A stretch of 64,000 nt of DNA, taken from positions 558,001 through 622,000 of the forward strand of contig NZ_CP046956.1 in NCBI RefSeq assembly GCF_017792025.1. The letters run 5' to 3'. How positions within the stretch are numbered: the stretch's first letter is position 1; each line of letters starts with the position of its first letter. A program made the position numbers and the translations under genes. The stretch comes from Sediminibacillus dalangtanensis. Lineage in GTDB: Bacteria > Bacillota > Bacilli > Bacillales > Amphibacillaceae. Under the pieces are notes generated by a model. The model made no database searches. It was given only the letters and a program-made list of their open reading frames with translations, and was not told the DNA's origin. Positions 35,347 through 47,346 of the stretch are shown one piece after another.

Positions 35347-35375
35347 TTGACGCTCTCTCGCCTGCATGGTATATT
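35347..35375 (+). promoter_or_regulatory. rRNA operon promoter P1
   Basis: TTGACG (35347-35352), 17-base spacer, TATATT (35370-35375). Confidence 0.85.
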
Positions 35376-35430
35376 ATTAATCGTCGCTTCGACAGCGGCG
35401 CAAAACAACATAACAAGCCGAAAAAAGATA

Positions 35431-35459
35431 TTGACTTCTTCAAAACGGCATGTTATAGT
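35431..35459 (+). promoter_or_regulatory. rRNA operon promoter P2
   Basis: TTGACT (35431-35436), 17-base spacer, TATAGT (35454-35459), followed by a GATCTTTGAAAACTGAAC leader typical of Bacillus rrn operons. Confidence 0.9.
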
Positions 35460-35579
35460 AATTAAGTCGCTGTTTTCGACCGCGACAAAACAAATTGATC
35501 TTTGAAAACTGAACAAAACAACCAGTATGTCAAGCAAGATATACAAGCTAGTTTTTTGAACGAGCAAGCAAGCTCATCA

Positions 35580-37150
<1,571 letters not shown>

Positions 37151-37302
37151 ATAAATCACTCTTATGAGTGAACACAGGGCATACCTGGTTGTTTGGTTCA
37201 GTTTTGAGGGATCAATTCCCTTAATTACTACTTGTACCTTGAAAACTAGATAAGATATGCAAGACATTCAACGACATTGAAGTAACACGTCATTCACGAA
37301 CG

Positions 37303-40222
<2,920 letters not shown>

Positions 40223-40465
40223 AAAACAAAAAGTGAAGGCGACTGGTCAACAGCGTATGGATAGATCAGCCAGATGGTAGTACGCCGCTTTGAGCGTACG
40301 AAAAGCTGGATGAACTATACACTAGCTGTTAGGAGCCGTAACTGGATTAAAACAAAAAGCGTCGCGGGCTCCGGTCCGCAGATCATCATTCAAACGTGTG
40401 AAGTTCGTTGATGTCTTCCTTCTTATCTAGTTTTGAAGGTGTAAAAGAAATTTTTAAATTTACCC

Positions 40466-40493
40466 TTGATTTTTCGTGAAAAACAGCTATAAT
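40466..40493 (+). promoter_or_regulatory. Internal promoter before 5S rRNA and tRNA cluster
   Basis: TTGATT (40466-40471), 16-base spacer, TATAAT (40488-40493), inside a 317-base spacer between 23S and 5S. Confidence 0.7.
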
Positions 40494-40539
40494 AGTTGTT
40501 GTCACAAAAAAAGTACACTTGGATGTACGCTAAAATGAG

Positions 40540-40655
40540 TCTGGTGGCAATAGCGGAGAGGTCACACCTGTTCCCATGCCGAACACAGAAGTTAAGCTCT
40601 CCAGCGCCCATGGTAGTTGGGGCTTTGCCCCTGCGAGAGTAGGACGCCGCCAGGC
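40540..40655 (+). rRNA. rrf: 5S ribosomal RNA
   Basis: 116 bases, TCTGGTGGCAATAGCGGAGA to CGCCGCCAGGC, with GGTCACACCTGTTCCCATGC and GAACACAGAAGTTAAGC. Ends pair (TCTGGTGGC / GCCGCCAGGC). Confidence 0.96.
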
Positions 40656-40663
40656 ATATCCGT

Positions 40664-40738
40664 TCCACCGTAGCTCAGTGGTAGAGCAATCGGCTGTTAA
40701 CCGATCGGTCGTAGGTTCGAATCCTACCGGTGGAGCCA
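40664..40738 (+). tRNA. tRNA-Asn(GTT)
   Basis: Acceptor TCCACCG / CGGTGGA, anticodon loop CTGTTAA, T-loop GGTTCGAATCC, encoded CCA. Confidence 0.97.
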
Positions 40739-40739
40739 T

Positions 40740-40831
40740 GGAGAGCTGTCCGAGTGGCCGAAGGAGCACGATTGGAAATCGTGTAGACCGCTACCGCGGT
40801 CTCGAGGGTTCGAATCCCTCGCTCTCCGCCA
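40740..40831 (+). tRNA. tRNA-Ser(GGA)
   Basis: Acceptor GGAGAGC / GCTCTCC, anticodon loop TTGGAAA, long variable arm (TAGACCGCTACCGCGGTCTC), encoded CCA. Confidence 0.97.
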
Positions 40832-40841
40832 TTTCTTAAAT

Positions 40842-40916
40842 GGCCCGTTGGTCAAGTGGTTAAGACACCGCCCTTTCACGGCGGTAACACGGGTTCGAAT
40901 CCCGTACGGGTCACCA
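40842..40916 (+). tRNA. tRNA-Glu(TTC)
   Basis: Acceptor GGCCCGT / ACGGGTC, anticodon loop CTTTCAC, encoded CCA. Confidence 0.97.
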
Positions 40917-40923
40917 CTTAATT

Positions 40924-40999
40924 GGAGGATTAGCTCAGCTGGGAGAGCACCTGCCTTACAAGCAGGGGGTCGCAGGTTCGAGCCCTGCATCCTCCACCA
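40924..40999 (+). tRNA. tRNA-Val(TAC)
   Basis: Acceptor GGAGGAT / ATCCTCC, anticodon loop CTTACAA, encoded CCA. Confidence 0.97.
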
Positions 41000-41035
41000 T
41001 TAGAAAATCTGATAGGAATACATCTCCTACATTAT

Positions 41036-41112
<77 letters not shown>

Positions 41113-41129
41113 AATTATTTCCTTAATAT

Positions 41130-41206
41130 GGTCCGGTAGTTCAGTTGGTTAGAATGCCTGCCTGTCACGCAGGAGGTCGCGGGTTCGAGTCCCGTCCGGA
41201 CCGCCA
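41130..41206 (+). tRNA. tRNA-Asp(GTC)
   Basis: Acceptor GGTCCGG / CCGGACC, anticodon loop CTGTCAC, encoded CCA. Confidence 0.97.
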
Positions 41207-41231
41207 CTTACATAGCTTCATATCATTTATT

Positions 41232-41304
<73 letters not shown>

Positions 41305-41315
41305 CCTTTTCTTAT

Positions 41316-41401
41316 GGAGGGATAGCGAAGTTGGCCAAACGCGGCGGACTGTAAATCCGCTCCCATCGGGTTCGTAGGTTCGAGTCCTACTCCCTCCACC
41401 A
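41316..41401 (+). tRNA. tRNA-Tyr(GTA)
   Basis: Acceptor GGAGGGA / TCCCTCC, anticodon loop CTGTAAA, long variable arm, encoded CCA. Confidence 0.97.
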
Positions 41402-41407
41402 TTACAT

Positions 41408-41481
41408 AGGGGTATAGTTTAACGGTAGAACAGAGGTCTCCAAAACCTCCGGTGTGGGTTCGATTCCTACTACCCCTGCCA
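41408..41481 (+). tRNA. tRNA-Trp(CCA)
   Basis: Acceptor AGGGGTA / TACCCCT, anticodon loop CTCCAAA, encoded 3' CCA. Confidence 0.97.
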
Positions 41482-41494
41482 TTATTAATATGTT

Positions 41495-41571
41495 GGCGGT
41501 CGTGGCGAAGTGGTTAACGCACCGGATTGTGGCTCCGGCACTCGTGGGTTCGATTCCCACCGGTCGCCCCA
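41495..41571 (+). tRNA. tRNA-His(GTG)
   Basis: Acceptor GCGGTCG / CGGTCGC with the extra G at -1 (41495) opposite C73, anticodon loop TTGTGGC, encoded CCA. Confidence 0.96.
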
Positions 41572-41592
41572 TTTTCCAGTGTGTGGTATAGT

Positions 41593-41667
41593 TGGGCTAT
41601 AGCCAAGCGGTAAGGCATCGGGTTTTGATCCCGTGATTCGCTGGTTCGAATCCAGCTAGCCCAGCCA
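41593..41667 (+). tRNA. tRNA-Gln(TTG)
   Basis: Acceptor TGGGCTA / TAGCCCA, anticodon loop TTTTGAT, encoded CCA. Confidence 0.97.
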
Positions 41668-41673
41668 AAAAAT

Positions 41674-41748
41674 GCGGAAGTAGTTCAGTGGTAGAACACC
41701 ACCTTGCCAAGGTGGGGGTCGCGGGTTCGAATCCCGTCTTCCGCTCCA
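41674..41748 (+). tRNA. tRNA-Gly(GCC)
   Basis: Acceptor GCGGAAG / CTTCCGC, anticodon loop TTGCCAA, encoded CCA. Confidence 0.97.
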
Positions 41749-41754
41749 TTTTAA

Positions 41755-41828
<74 letters not shown>

Positions 41829-41840
41829 TATGAATAACGT

Positions 41841-41922
41841 GCCGGTGTGGCGGAATTGGCAGACGCGCACGACTCAAAATCGTGTTCCTTCGGGAGTGTC
41901 GGTTCGACCCCGACCACCGGTA
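41841..41922 (+). tRNA. tRNA-Leu(CAA), CCA not encoded; likely integration site
   Basis: Acceptor GCCGGTG / CACCGGT, anticodon loop CTCAAAA, long variable arm TGTTCCTTCGGGAGT. Bases after the discriminator are TCA, not CCA. Its 3' portion, from the anticodon arm through the terminator, is repeated at 44553-44648. Confidence 0.95.
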
Positions 41923-41925
41923 TCA

Positions 41926-41976
41926 TAAAAAAAGACTTCAACCTTTTAGGTTGGAGTCTTTTTTTATCATCGTTCA
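41926..41976 (+). terminator. Terminator of the rrn-tRNA operon
   Basis: AAAAAGACTTCAACC, loop, GGTTGGAGTC-T7; right after the last tRNA. Confidence 0.93.
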
Positions 41977-42323
41977 GTAGTATTAGTTGTAGTCGAATAA
42001 AGAATTTAATTAAGAGTTTTAAAGTGAAATGGATAGTCAAATGGACATTATTAATTCAAAAATAATAGTGTTATTAGAAAGCTTCAAAATGATTGTTTCA
42101 GGACGATTTGATCGGTAGACCAAAGCATTTAAACAAAATTCCCTTTCGATTGTTGCTTCAGCTAAGTTTAACGTAGGCAAACTATAACTCCATCAGATGC
42201 ACAAATCGCCGTAAAGGACTCCACTTAATGAGGGCTCCTTTCCTATAGATAATAATCAAGAAATACTTACCAAATAATATAAATATAGTATAATATTCAT
42301 AGAGTATGAAAGGGGGATCAGAT

Positions 42324-44299
42324 ATGGTTGCTACAATTATGAAAAATGGACGAGTTGTACGAGGTGTAAAGACGGGCTTAAATATAAAGGGAAGTCGCAT
42401 AGAGAAAAATATAACTTTAAAATTATCGAATTATTTTGGTGTTACCTTTTCAAGAAATGAGAGATTTAAAAACACTGATTACAATTTTTCGTTCTTACAG
42501 CCTGGAGAAGCATATATTGAGAGATTTAATATGTATAATGAAATATTGCTTTTATTTTCACCTTTTGCAGATTTTGATAGACGAGCTTTTGACTTTGTAG
42601 ATAAAACATTAAGTCAATATGACAACAGATTAGATAAAGTTTGCATATTTTTAGTAAGTAGAGACGAAAGAATAGAACAAAAAATTTCGGACTTAAATAA
42701 TGAAAATAAGGATTCGAAGTTAATTATTCCATTCACTTATAAAGAATTTGAAACTGGAAACGTAAATGAAATAGTAATTGAAAATAAGTTGAGAAAATAT
42801 TTCTATAGTCGTGATTTATTCGCTCTTGAATCTCCAATTAACAATGACTCATATTTTTATGGAAGGAAAAAAATTGTTCAGGAGTTTTATTCTAAGTATA
42901 TTAGTGGCGAACATGGAGGTTTATTCGGCCTTCGAAAAGTAGGTAAAACTTCTGTACTCTACGCTTGGACAGAACTATTCAATCCAAAAAAGGGAATAGT
43001 TTGTATATAGATTGCCAAAATCCTTCAGTTCATAGTCTGAGATGGTTTAAATTATTAGGAGATATAGCTTCCAAAGTAATTGATAAGTATAATCTGAACA
43101 TTGACGTTGATAAATACCAATTTGATGAACGATATGCTTCCAAAAGTTTTGAAGAGATATTCATGAGAATTTATGAAGAACTAAATGGTGGAAGAGTGTT
43201 GTTGATTTTTGATGAAATAGAATTAATTTCTGTTGAAACCTCTAGCTCTGATCATTGGAAACACGGAAATGATTTCATTTCATTTTGGCAAACTATACGG
43301 GCTTTTTGTCAAGAACATCAACAACAGTTATCGTTTTTGGTAGCTGGTGTAAATCCGCATTGTATAGAGAAGGTTTCTATTAACGGAGTAGATAACCCGA
43401 TTTTTTCAATGTTAAATCCTATGTATTTAAACTTATTTGATATAGAAGATGTTCGAAATATGGTTGAAAACATTGGGAAGTATATGGGCTTGGTATTTGA
43501 TGAAGAGATTTTCACAAAATTGGTTGAAGATTACGGCGGGCACCCTTTCCTTGTTAGACACATATGTAGTTTGATTAATGAGAGTATTCCGTTAGAAAGA
43601 CCTCAAAGAATAAGCAAGTATGATTATGAAAAGGAAAAAAGCAATTACGACATTAAGATTTCAAAATACATAGAACAAATCATACATGTACTCAAGCGAT
43701 GGTATCCTGCTGAGTATGAACTGTTAGAAATATTAGCTGTTAGAGGGAACGATAGCTTTATTAGTAACCTCGGGAGGAATGATTATAATACTGTTGATCA
43801 TCTGATGGGTTATGGAATATTAAAAAAGCATAAAGATACGTATTTTATTACGATTAAAGCTTTAGAGTTGTTCTTAAAGGATAACAGTGAGCAATATTTA
43901 ACAGATACCATTGAACAAAAAAGGTCAGCGGTTAGCTTTAGAAGAAATAGGTTGGAAGAAACGCTTCGAGATTTAATTAAAACTATATTATATGCTAACT
44001 TCGGGAAATCTGACGCTAGAAGCAAATTGTTAGAAGTCAAGAAAACGACGGATAGACCTAAGTATGACGGTATTGATATAGGTGATTTTATGGAGAATAG
44101 CCTCTATTTTTCGGAATTAAAGATTTTGGTAGATAAAAATTGGCGATTATTTGAAAAGATATTTCAGGATAAGCGTAAATTTAACACTTATATGGAAATC
44201 GTCAATGATTATAGAATAGACGCACATGCTAAAGGGATAAGTGAAGATGAGTATACCATGTTTCATGTAGCTATTAAGTGGATTGAAGAAAAGCTTTAA
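42324..44299 (+). pseudogene. STAND-like ATPase split by a -1 frame change at A AAA AAG
   Basis: From ATG 42324 (GGGGG eight bases upstream) frame one runs 223 codons to AAG 42992 and stops five codons later (TAG at 43008). The -1 frame continues from GGG 42992 to 44299, giving a fusion of about 658 residues. Visible parts: N-terminal domain of about 160 residues (LDKVCIFLVSRDERIEQKIS); DSYFYGRKKIVQEFY, typical of nSTAND ATPases; Walker A GLRKVGKTS (about 202-210); then after the shift Walker B RVLLIFDEIEL (DE about 297-298); sensor-like LSFLVAGVNP; winged-helix-like region; and a C-terminal helical domain with YRIDAHAK, which recalls HEPN/Swt1-type ends. The junction is the heptamer A AAA AAG (42986-42992) in the correct phase for programmed -1 frameshifting. 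It is either a recoded gene or a one-base disruption. Likely role: phage defence; inferred. Confidence 0.75.
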
Positions 44300-44339
44300 A
44301 CGGAAATGACACTATTTTAATCTCAAGGGAGGTACTCAG

Positions 44340-44552
44340 CCAAAATTAGTTACGGCATGACGGGTAAGTAGGTCAACTCGTTTCCCTGAGAGCGTTTCTA
44401 TGTATAGGCCTTGTGTTGGCGCGACTAATGCCCTACAATAGGACGTAAGGAAACGAGGTTAACAGGTCGTACGCCTTAGATTGACTTATTTACGGATAAA
44501 TGCACGTCAGTACCTACCCGTAGGAGCCTGCGTCGGACTAACCACCACGGCA
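44340..44552 (+). ncRNA. Inverted-repeat-rich segment, candidate structured RNA
   Basis: Outer arms ACGGGTAAGTAGGT (44359) and ACCTACCCGT (about 44513), and inner arms AACTCGTTTCC (about 44374) and GGAAACGAGGTT (about 44450), nest with each other. Higher GC than the flanking ATPase gene, no ORF, ends next to the truncated tRNA-Leu copy. No known RNA family recognised. Confidence 0.4.
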
Positions 44553-44607
44553 ACGACTCAAAATCGTGTTCATTCGGGAGTGCTGGTTCGAACCCGGCCA
44601 CCGGTAT
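44553..44607 (+). pseudogene. Truncated tRNA-Leu(CAA), 3' portion only
   Basis: Anticodon arm, variable arm, T-arm and acceptor 3' strand of a tRNA-Leu without the D-arm or 5' strand; followed by the terminator GACTCCAAC / GTGGAGTC-T7 (44615-44646). Confidence 0.85.
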
Positions 44608-44727
44608 CCTAAAAAGACTCCAACTTTACAGTGGAGTCTTTTTTTACGTTGAATCAAATTGGTTAAATGATAAAAGACATATGGTCTAACAACAAAGAAT
44701 AGTGTATAGTATATTATATAAACATAA

Positions 44728-44740
44728 TGTATGACGTACA
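44728..44740. promoter_or_regulatory. Probable PadR operator
   Basis: TGTA-TGACG-TACA inverted repeat, 22 bases before the PadR start and just after an AT-rich -10 region (TATAGTATATTATAT). Confidence 0.45.
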
Positions 44741-44762
44741 GTATTAGAAAAGAGGACAAAAA

Positions 44763-45113
44763 ATGGAGTTATCGATTCACTCATTCCTGACAGAGTTAAA
44801 AAGAGGGAACTTAACGCTGGCGGTTTTAAGTCAGTTAAGAACACCGCAGTACGGGTACTCACTTGTTCAGCTGCTTGAGAACCTGGGGATAGGCATTGAA
44901 CAAAGCACGCTATACCCCTTGCTAAGGAGGCTGGAAAAACAAGAGCTTCTTAACAGCTTTTGGGATACTTCTGAAAAAAGGCCTCGAAAATATTATGAAT
45001 TGAGTGAGTATGGGGAAAAGGTTTTTCAGCAATTGAGGGAGGAATGGATGAAAAATACCAAAAGGCTGTTTGATGTCCTTAACGAGGAGGATAAGGAAAA
45101 TGAATCTAATTGA
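44763..45113 (+). CDS. PadR family transcriptional regulator
   Basis: 116 residues: a PadR winged helix with KRGNLTLAVLSQLRTPQYGY, then LVQLLENLGIGIEQSTLYPL and LRRLEKQELLNSFWDTSEKR, the RPRKYYELSEYG wing, and a short C-terminal dimer helix. The 3' end overlaps the next gene by 14 bases. PadR proteins repress the operon in which they sit, often with HAAS-domain membrane proteins as here. Confidence 0.93.
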   Translation: MELSIHSFLTELKRGNLTLAVLSQLRTPQYGYSLVQLLENLGIGIEQSTLYPLLRRLEKQELLNSFWDTSEKRPRKYYELSEYGEKVFQQLREEWMKNTKRLFDVLNEEDKENESN

Positions 45114-46113
45114 GGTGTATGTTCAAGAAGTGACCCGATGGTTGCCAAAGAAGAAAAAGGAGGATATCGCTTTAGAGTTAGAATCGACCATCCATGATAT
45201 GTTGCCCGATGATTATGATGAAAAGGATGTGTACCAGGCTCTTGAGGAGTTGGGAGATCCTAAAGTTTTGGCGAATAAGTACAGTGAAAAACAAACCCAT
45301 TTAATCGGCCCCAAATATTACGATTTGCACCTTTCCATTCTAAAATGGATTATTCCTTTTGCGGTTATTTATTCACTTTTCACCCTACTGGGGGTAAAGC
45401 TTTTAAATCTGATCAATCTAGGAGAGAGATTCGACGTATCGATCTCCAATATTGAAGAGGTGCTGATAAATGCAATCACCTGGTCGATTACGGCATATGT
45501 TTTTGTGACAGTGATTTTTGCCATTATGGAACAAGTGGATGGAAAAAATGAAGATATGCCTAAATGGATGGGGTTTACTTCGTGGGATCCAAAAAAATTA
45601 TGGAAAGAATATAGTGTTCCAAAGAAAAAATCGATTCCATTATCTGAGATTAACGCAGGCTTAATATGGACAGTGGTTTGGGGAGTAGGTTATTTTTATG
45701 CCGACCGTTTCCTTGGAATATATGAAAGTGGGCAGGATGGGCTTAGAATGGTAACTCCGGCGTTTAATCAGGAAGTACTATTATCATTCTGGCCGATAGT
45801 CCTTTTGCTACTTGGAGCAGAAATTGCCTTAGCTATCTACAAATTAATCAAAAGGAAATGGTCAAGAAACATGGCTGCGTTTTTTATGATTTATAAAATA
45901 GTCTCGGTTGCTGCATTTGTGGTTATTTTAATGCAACCGAAGCTTTTCGCCGCAGAGTTCCTCATGACGTTAAGTGCCTGGTTTGACGCTGCTCCTGCTA
46001 TTATGAAGGATTACATGGTGTGGGGAACGTTAACGTTAATGGTGGTTTTTGGAGCTATCGCGATTTACGAGGCTTTTAAGAAAGCTAATATGAATAACAG
46101 ATCCGTGCTGTGA
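45100..46113 (+). CDS. HAAS-domain membrane protein
   Basis: 337 residues from ATG 45100 (MNLIEVYVQEVTRWLPKKKK), with GAGGAGG upstream inside the padR gene. Residues 1-65 form a HAAS (heavy-metal/antibiotic-associated signalling) domain, here ALELESTIHDMLPDDYDEKD and YQALEELGDPKVLANKYS. About seven membrane helices follow. Such proteins are usually co-encoded with PadR regulators; molecular function unclear. A longer frame to 45070 would overlap PadR further. Confidence 0.88.
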   Translation: MNLIEVYVQEVTRWLPKKKKEDIALELESTIHDMLPDDYDEKDVYQALEELGDPKVLANKYSEKQTHLIGPKYYDLHLSILKWIIPFAVIYSLFTLLGVKLLNLINLGERFDVSISNIEEVLINAITWSITAYVFVTVIFAIMEQVDGKNEDMPKWMGFTSWDPKKLWKEYSVPKKKSIPLSEINAGLIWTVVWGVGYFYADRFLGIYESGQDGLRMVTPAFNQEVLLSFWPIVLLLLGAEIALAIYKLIKRKWSRNMAAFFMIYKIVSVAAFVVILMQPKLFAAEFLMTLSAWFDAAPAIMKDYMVWGTLTLMVVFGAIAIYEAFKKANMNNRSVL

Positions 46114-46279
46114 GAGAGCAGTTAGAAATGGCTGCGTTTTTCGGCTCATGCAGTGACAGATACAGTAGAATCCCCGGATGCGCATGAGTCTTCATCTTGT
46201 TTTTTTCCGTGTTATCCCCCATAGGTTAGATTTTCTCGTATCATAAAGCAATATCAGCTACTGTCCCAATAATTCCTCT

Positions 46280-46312
46280 AGTGGCGGATTTAGCAATCCG
46301 CCACCTTTTGCC
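46280..46312. terminator. Hairpin between convergent genes
   Basis: GTGGCGGATT-TAGC-AATCCGCCAC followed by CTTTTG: a perfect 10-bp stem with tetraloop. Confidence 0.75.
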
Positions 46313-46329
46313 AACGAAAGAGGCCTGGT

Positions 46330-46959
46330 TCAGTCCATCAATTCATTCAAGAAATCGGGGTTGGCAGTGATATCGACGACTTCCTCGCTAGAAAGATCTA
46401 CTGCATATCGTCCGTTGGTAGAAGAATGCCCCGACACTAAGGTGGAATATCTTACGATGATATATCCCTTTATCTCCCCATCATATAGAAGAAAGTCGTT
46501 TTCACTTTCTGTCCATTCATTTCTGTCCCGCAAAAAGTCGGTGACGATAGAAATCGCCTTTTCTTGATCCTTTTCATCGGTGTCTGTTTGAATTTGGTTG
46601 TTCTCGTTGTCGTTTTGAGTGTCAGTGTCTTCTACTTCCATTTGTGCGTCTCTTTCATCCAACTCGGTTTCTTTCCCGGAATTTTCTTTTTCCCCCTCCT
46701 GTTGCGCACCACTTTGCTCGGAACTATCACTATCGGTAGACATATTGCTATCGTTTTGAGTGTTTTCTGAAGAAGTGTCTTCTGCCTCTTCCTGAGTGGA
46801 TGGCTTTGCATCTCCGTTAGAGTCTGTACCAGAAACGGATTGATCCTCTGATGTGTTTGTATCTACTTCTTTACTTTTATCCTCTGCACAGCCAACCAGC
46901 AAAAGAACGAGCGAAAGCAAGGCGACAGTGCAGTAAAGCAGCTTGATTGGTTTCTTCAT
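46330..46959 (-). CDS. Lipoprotein with acidic low-complexity linker
   Basis: 209 residues from ATG 46959 (MKKPIKLLYCTVALLSLVLL), with GGGAAGG upstream. The lipobox is LLVGC. About 115 residues of D/E/S/T/Q/N-rich sequence follow, a wall-spanning linker, then a small C-terminal domain (KAISIVTDFLRDRNEWTESE, then DGEIKGYIIVRYSTLVSGHS and GRYAVDLSSEEVVDI). The C-terminal domain looks like a PepSY/YcdB-type fold; unassigned. Surface-anchored. Confidence 0.82.
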   Translation of the reverse strand: MKKPIKLLYCTVALLSLVLLLVGCAEDKSKEVDTNTSEDQSVSGTDSNGDAKPSTQEEAEDTSSENTQNDSNMSTDSDSSEQSGAQQEGEKENSGKETELDERDAQMEVEDTDTQNDNENNQIQTDTDEKDQEKAISIVTDFLRDRNEWTESENDFLLYDGEIKGYIIVRYSTLVSGHSSTNGRYAVDLSSEEVVDITANPDFLNELMD

Positions 46960-47278
46960 TCTATCTTCCCTTCCCCTTTCCACCCCACCAAGTACGTGTT
47001 ATGAAAAAAACACAATAAATTCATTATAAGCCATGTTATTCCTATATAAAAGATGGAAATCGGAAAGTCCAAAGGATTTCATTTTATGGAGAAGAAAAAA
47101 GTCGGACACCGGATTACAGCGCCTCTTTAAATAATGAATCCAGGTCGCCTCTCTCTCGTTTTATGTAAACCCTAGCTCAGCTGCATCTCTATAAAAAGCC
47201 TCTGACTTTTGAAATAACAAATGCAACATCAGCAATAGCCTATTGTCTAATTGTAAAACATAATCACCAAAAAAAACC

Positions 47279-47322
47279 AAAATTAGTATAACATAATTAA
47301 TTAATTATGTTATACTAATTTT
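47279..47322. promoter_or_regulatory. 44-bp perfect palindrome upstream of ppsA
   Basis: Bases 47279-47300 are the exact reverse complement of 47301-47322; arms begin AAAATTAGTATAACAT and meet at TTAATTAA. A TATACT at 47311-47316 could be the -10 box of ppsA. 25 bases before the ppsA start. The rest of the gap 46960-47278 shows no gene. Confidence 0.8.
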
Positions 47323-47346
47323 AAAATGAAGCTGGAGGAGATGTAG

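Larger units (their letters stand above)
41869..44648. mobile_element. AT-rich island at tRNA-Leu, flanked by ~100-bp direct repeats
   Basis: The segment from ACGACTCAAAATCGTGTT in tRNA-Leu through its terminator (41869-41976) recurs at 44553-44648 with scattered substitutions. Several substitutions in the T-arm keep pairing (GTCGG/CCGAC versus GCTGG/CCGGC), so the two came from different tRNA-Leu genes, as expected when an element brings its own tRNA 3' end. Base composition between is much more AT-rich than the flanks. Cargo: one ATPase gene and a structured non-coding segment. No integrase is visible. 41977-42323 holds a hairpin (AAAGGA / TCCTTT, about 42213-42242) and a TATAAT box near 42290, but no gene. 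Confidence 0.7.

Noticed and set aside
44300..44552. Group II intron or integrase remnant
   Set aside because: No domain V motif, no reverse transcriptase or recombinase residues found in any frame.
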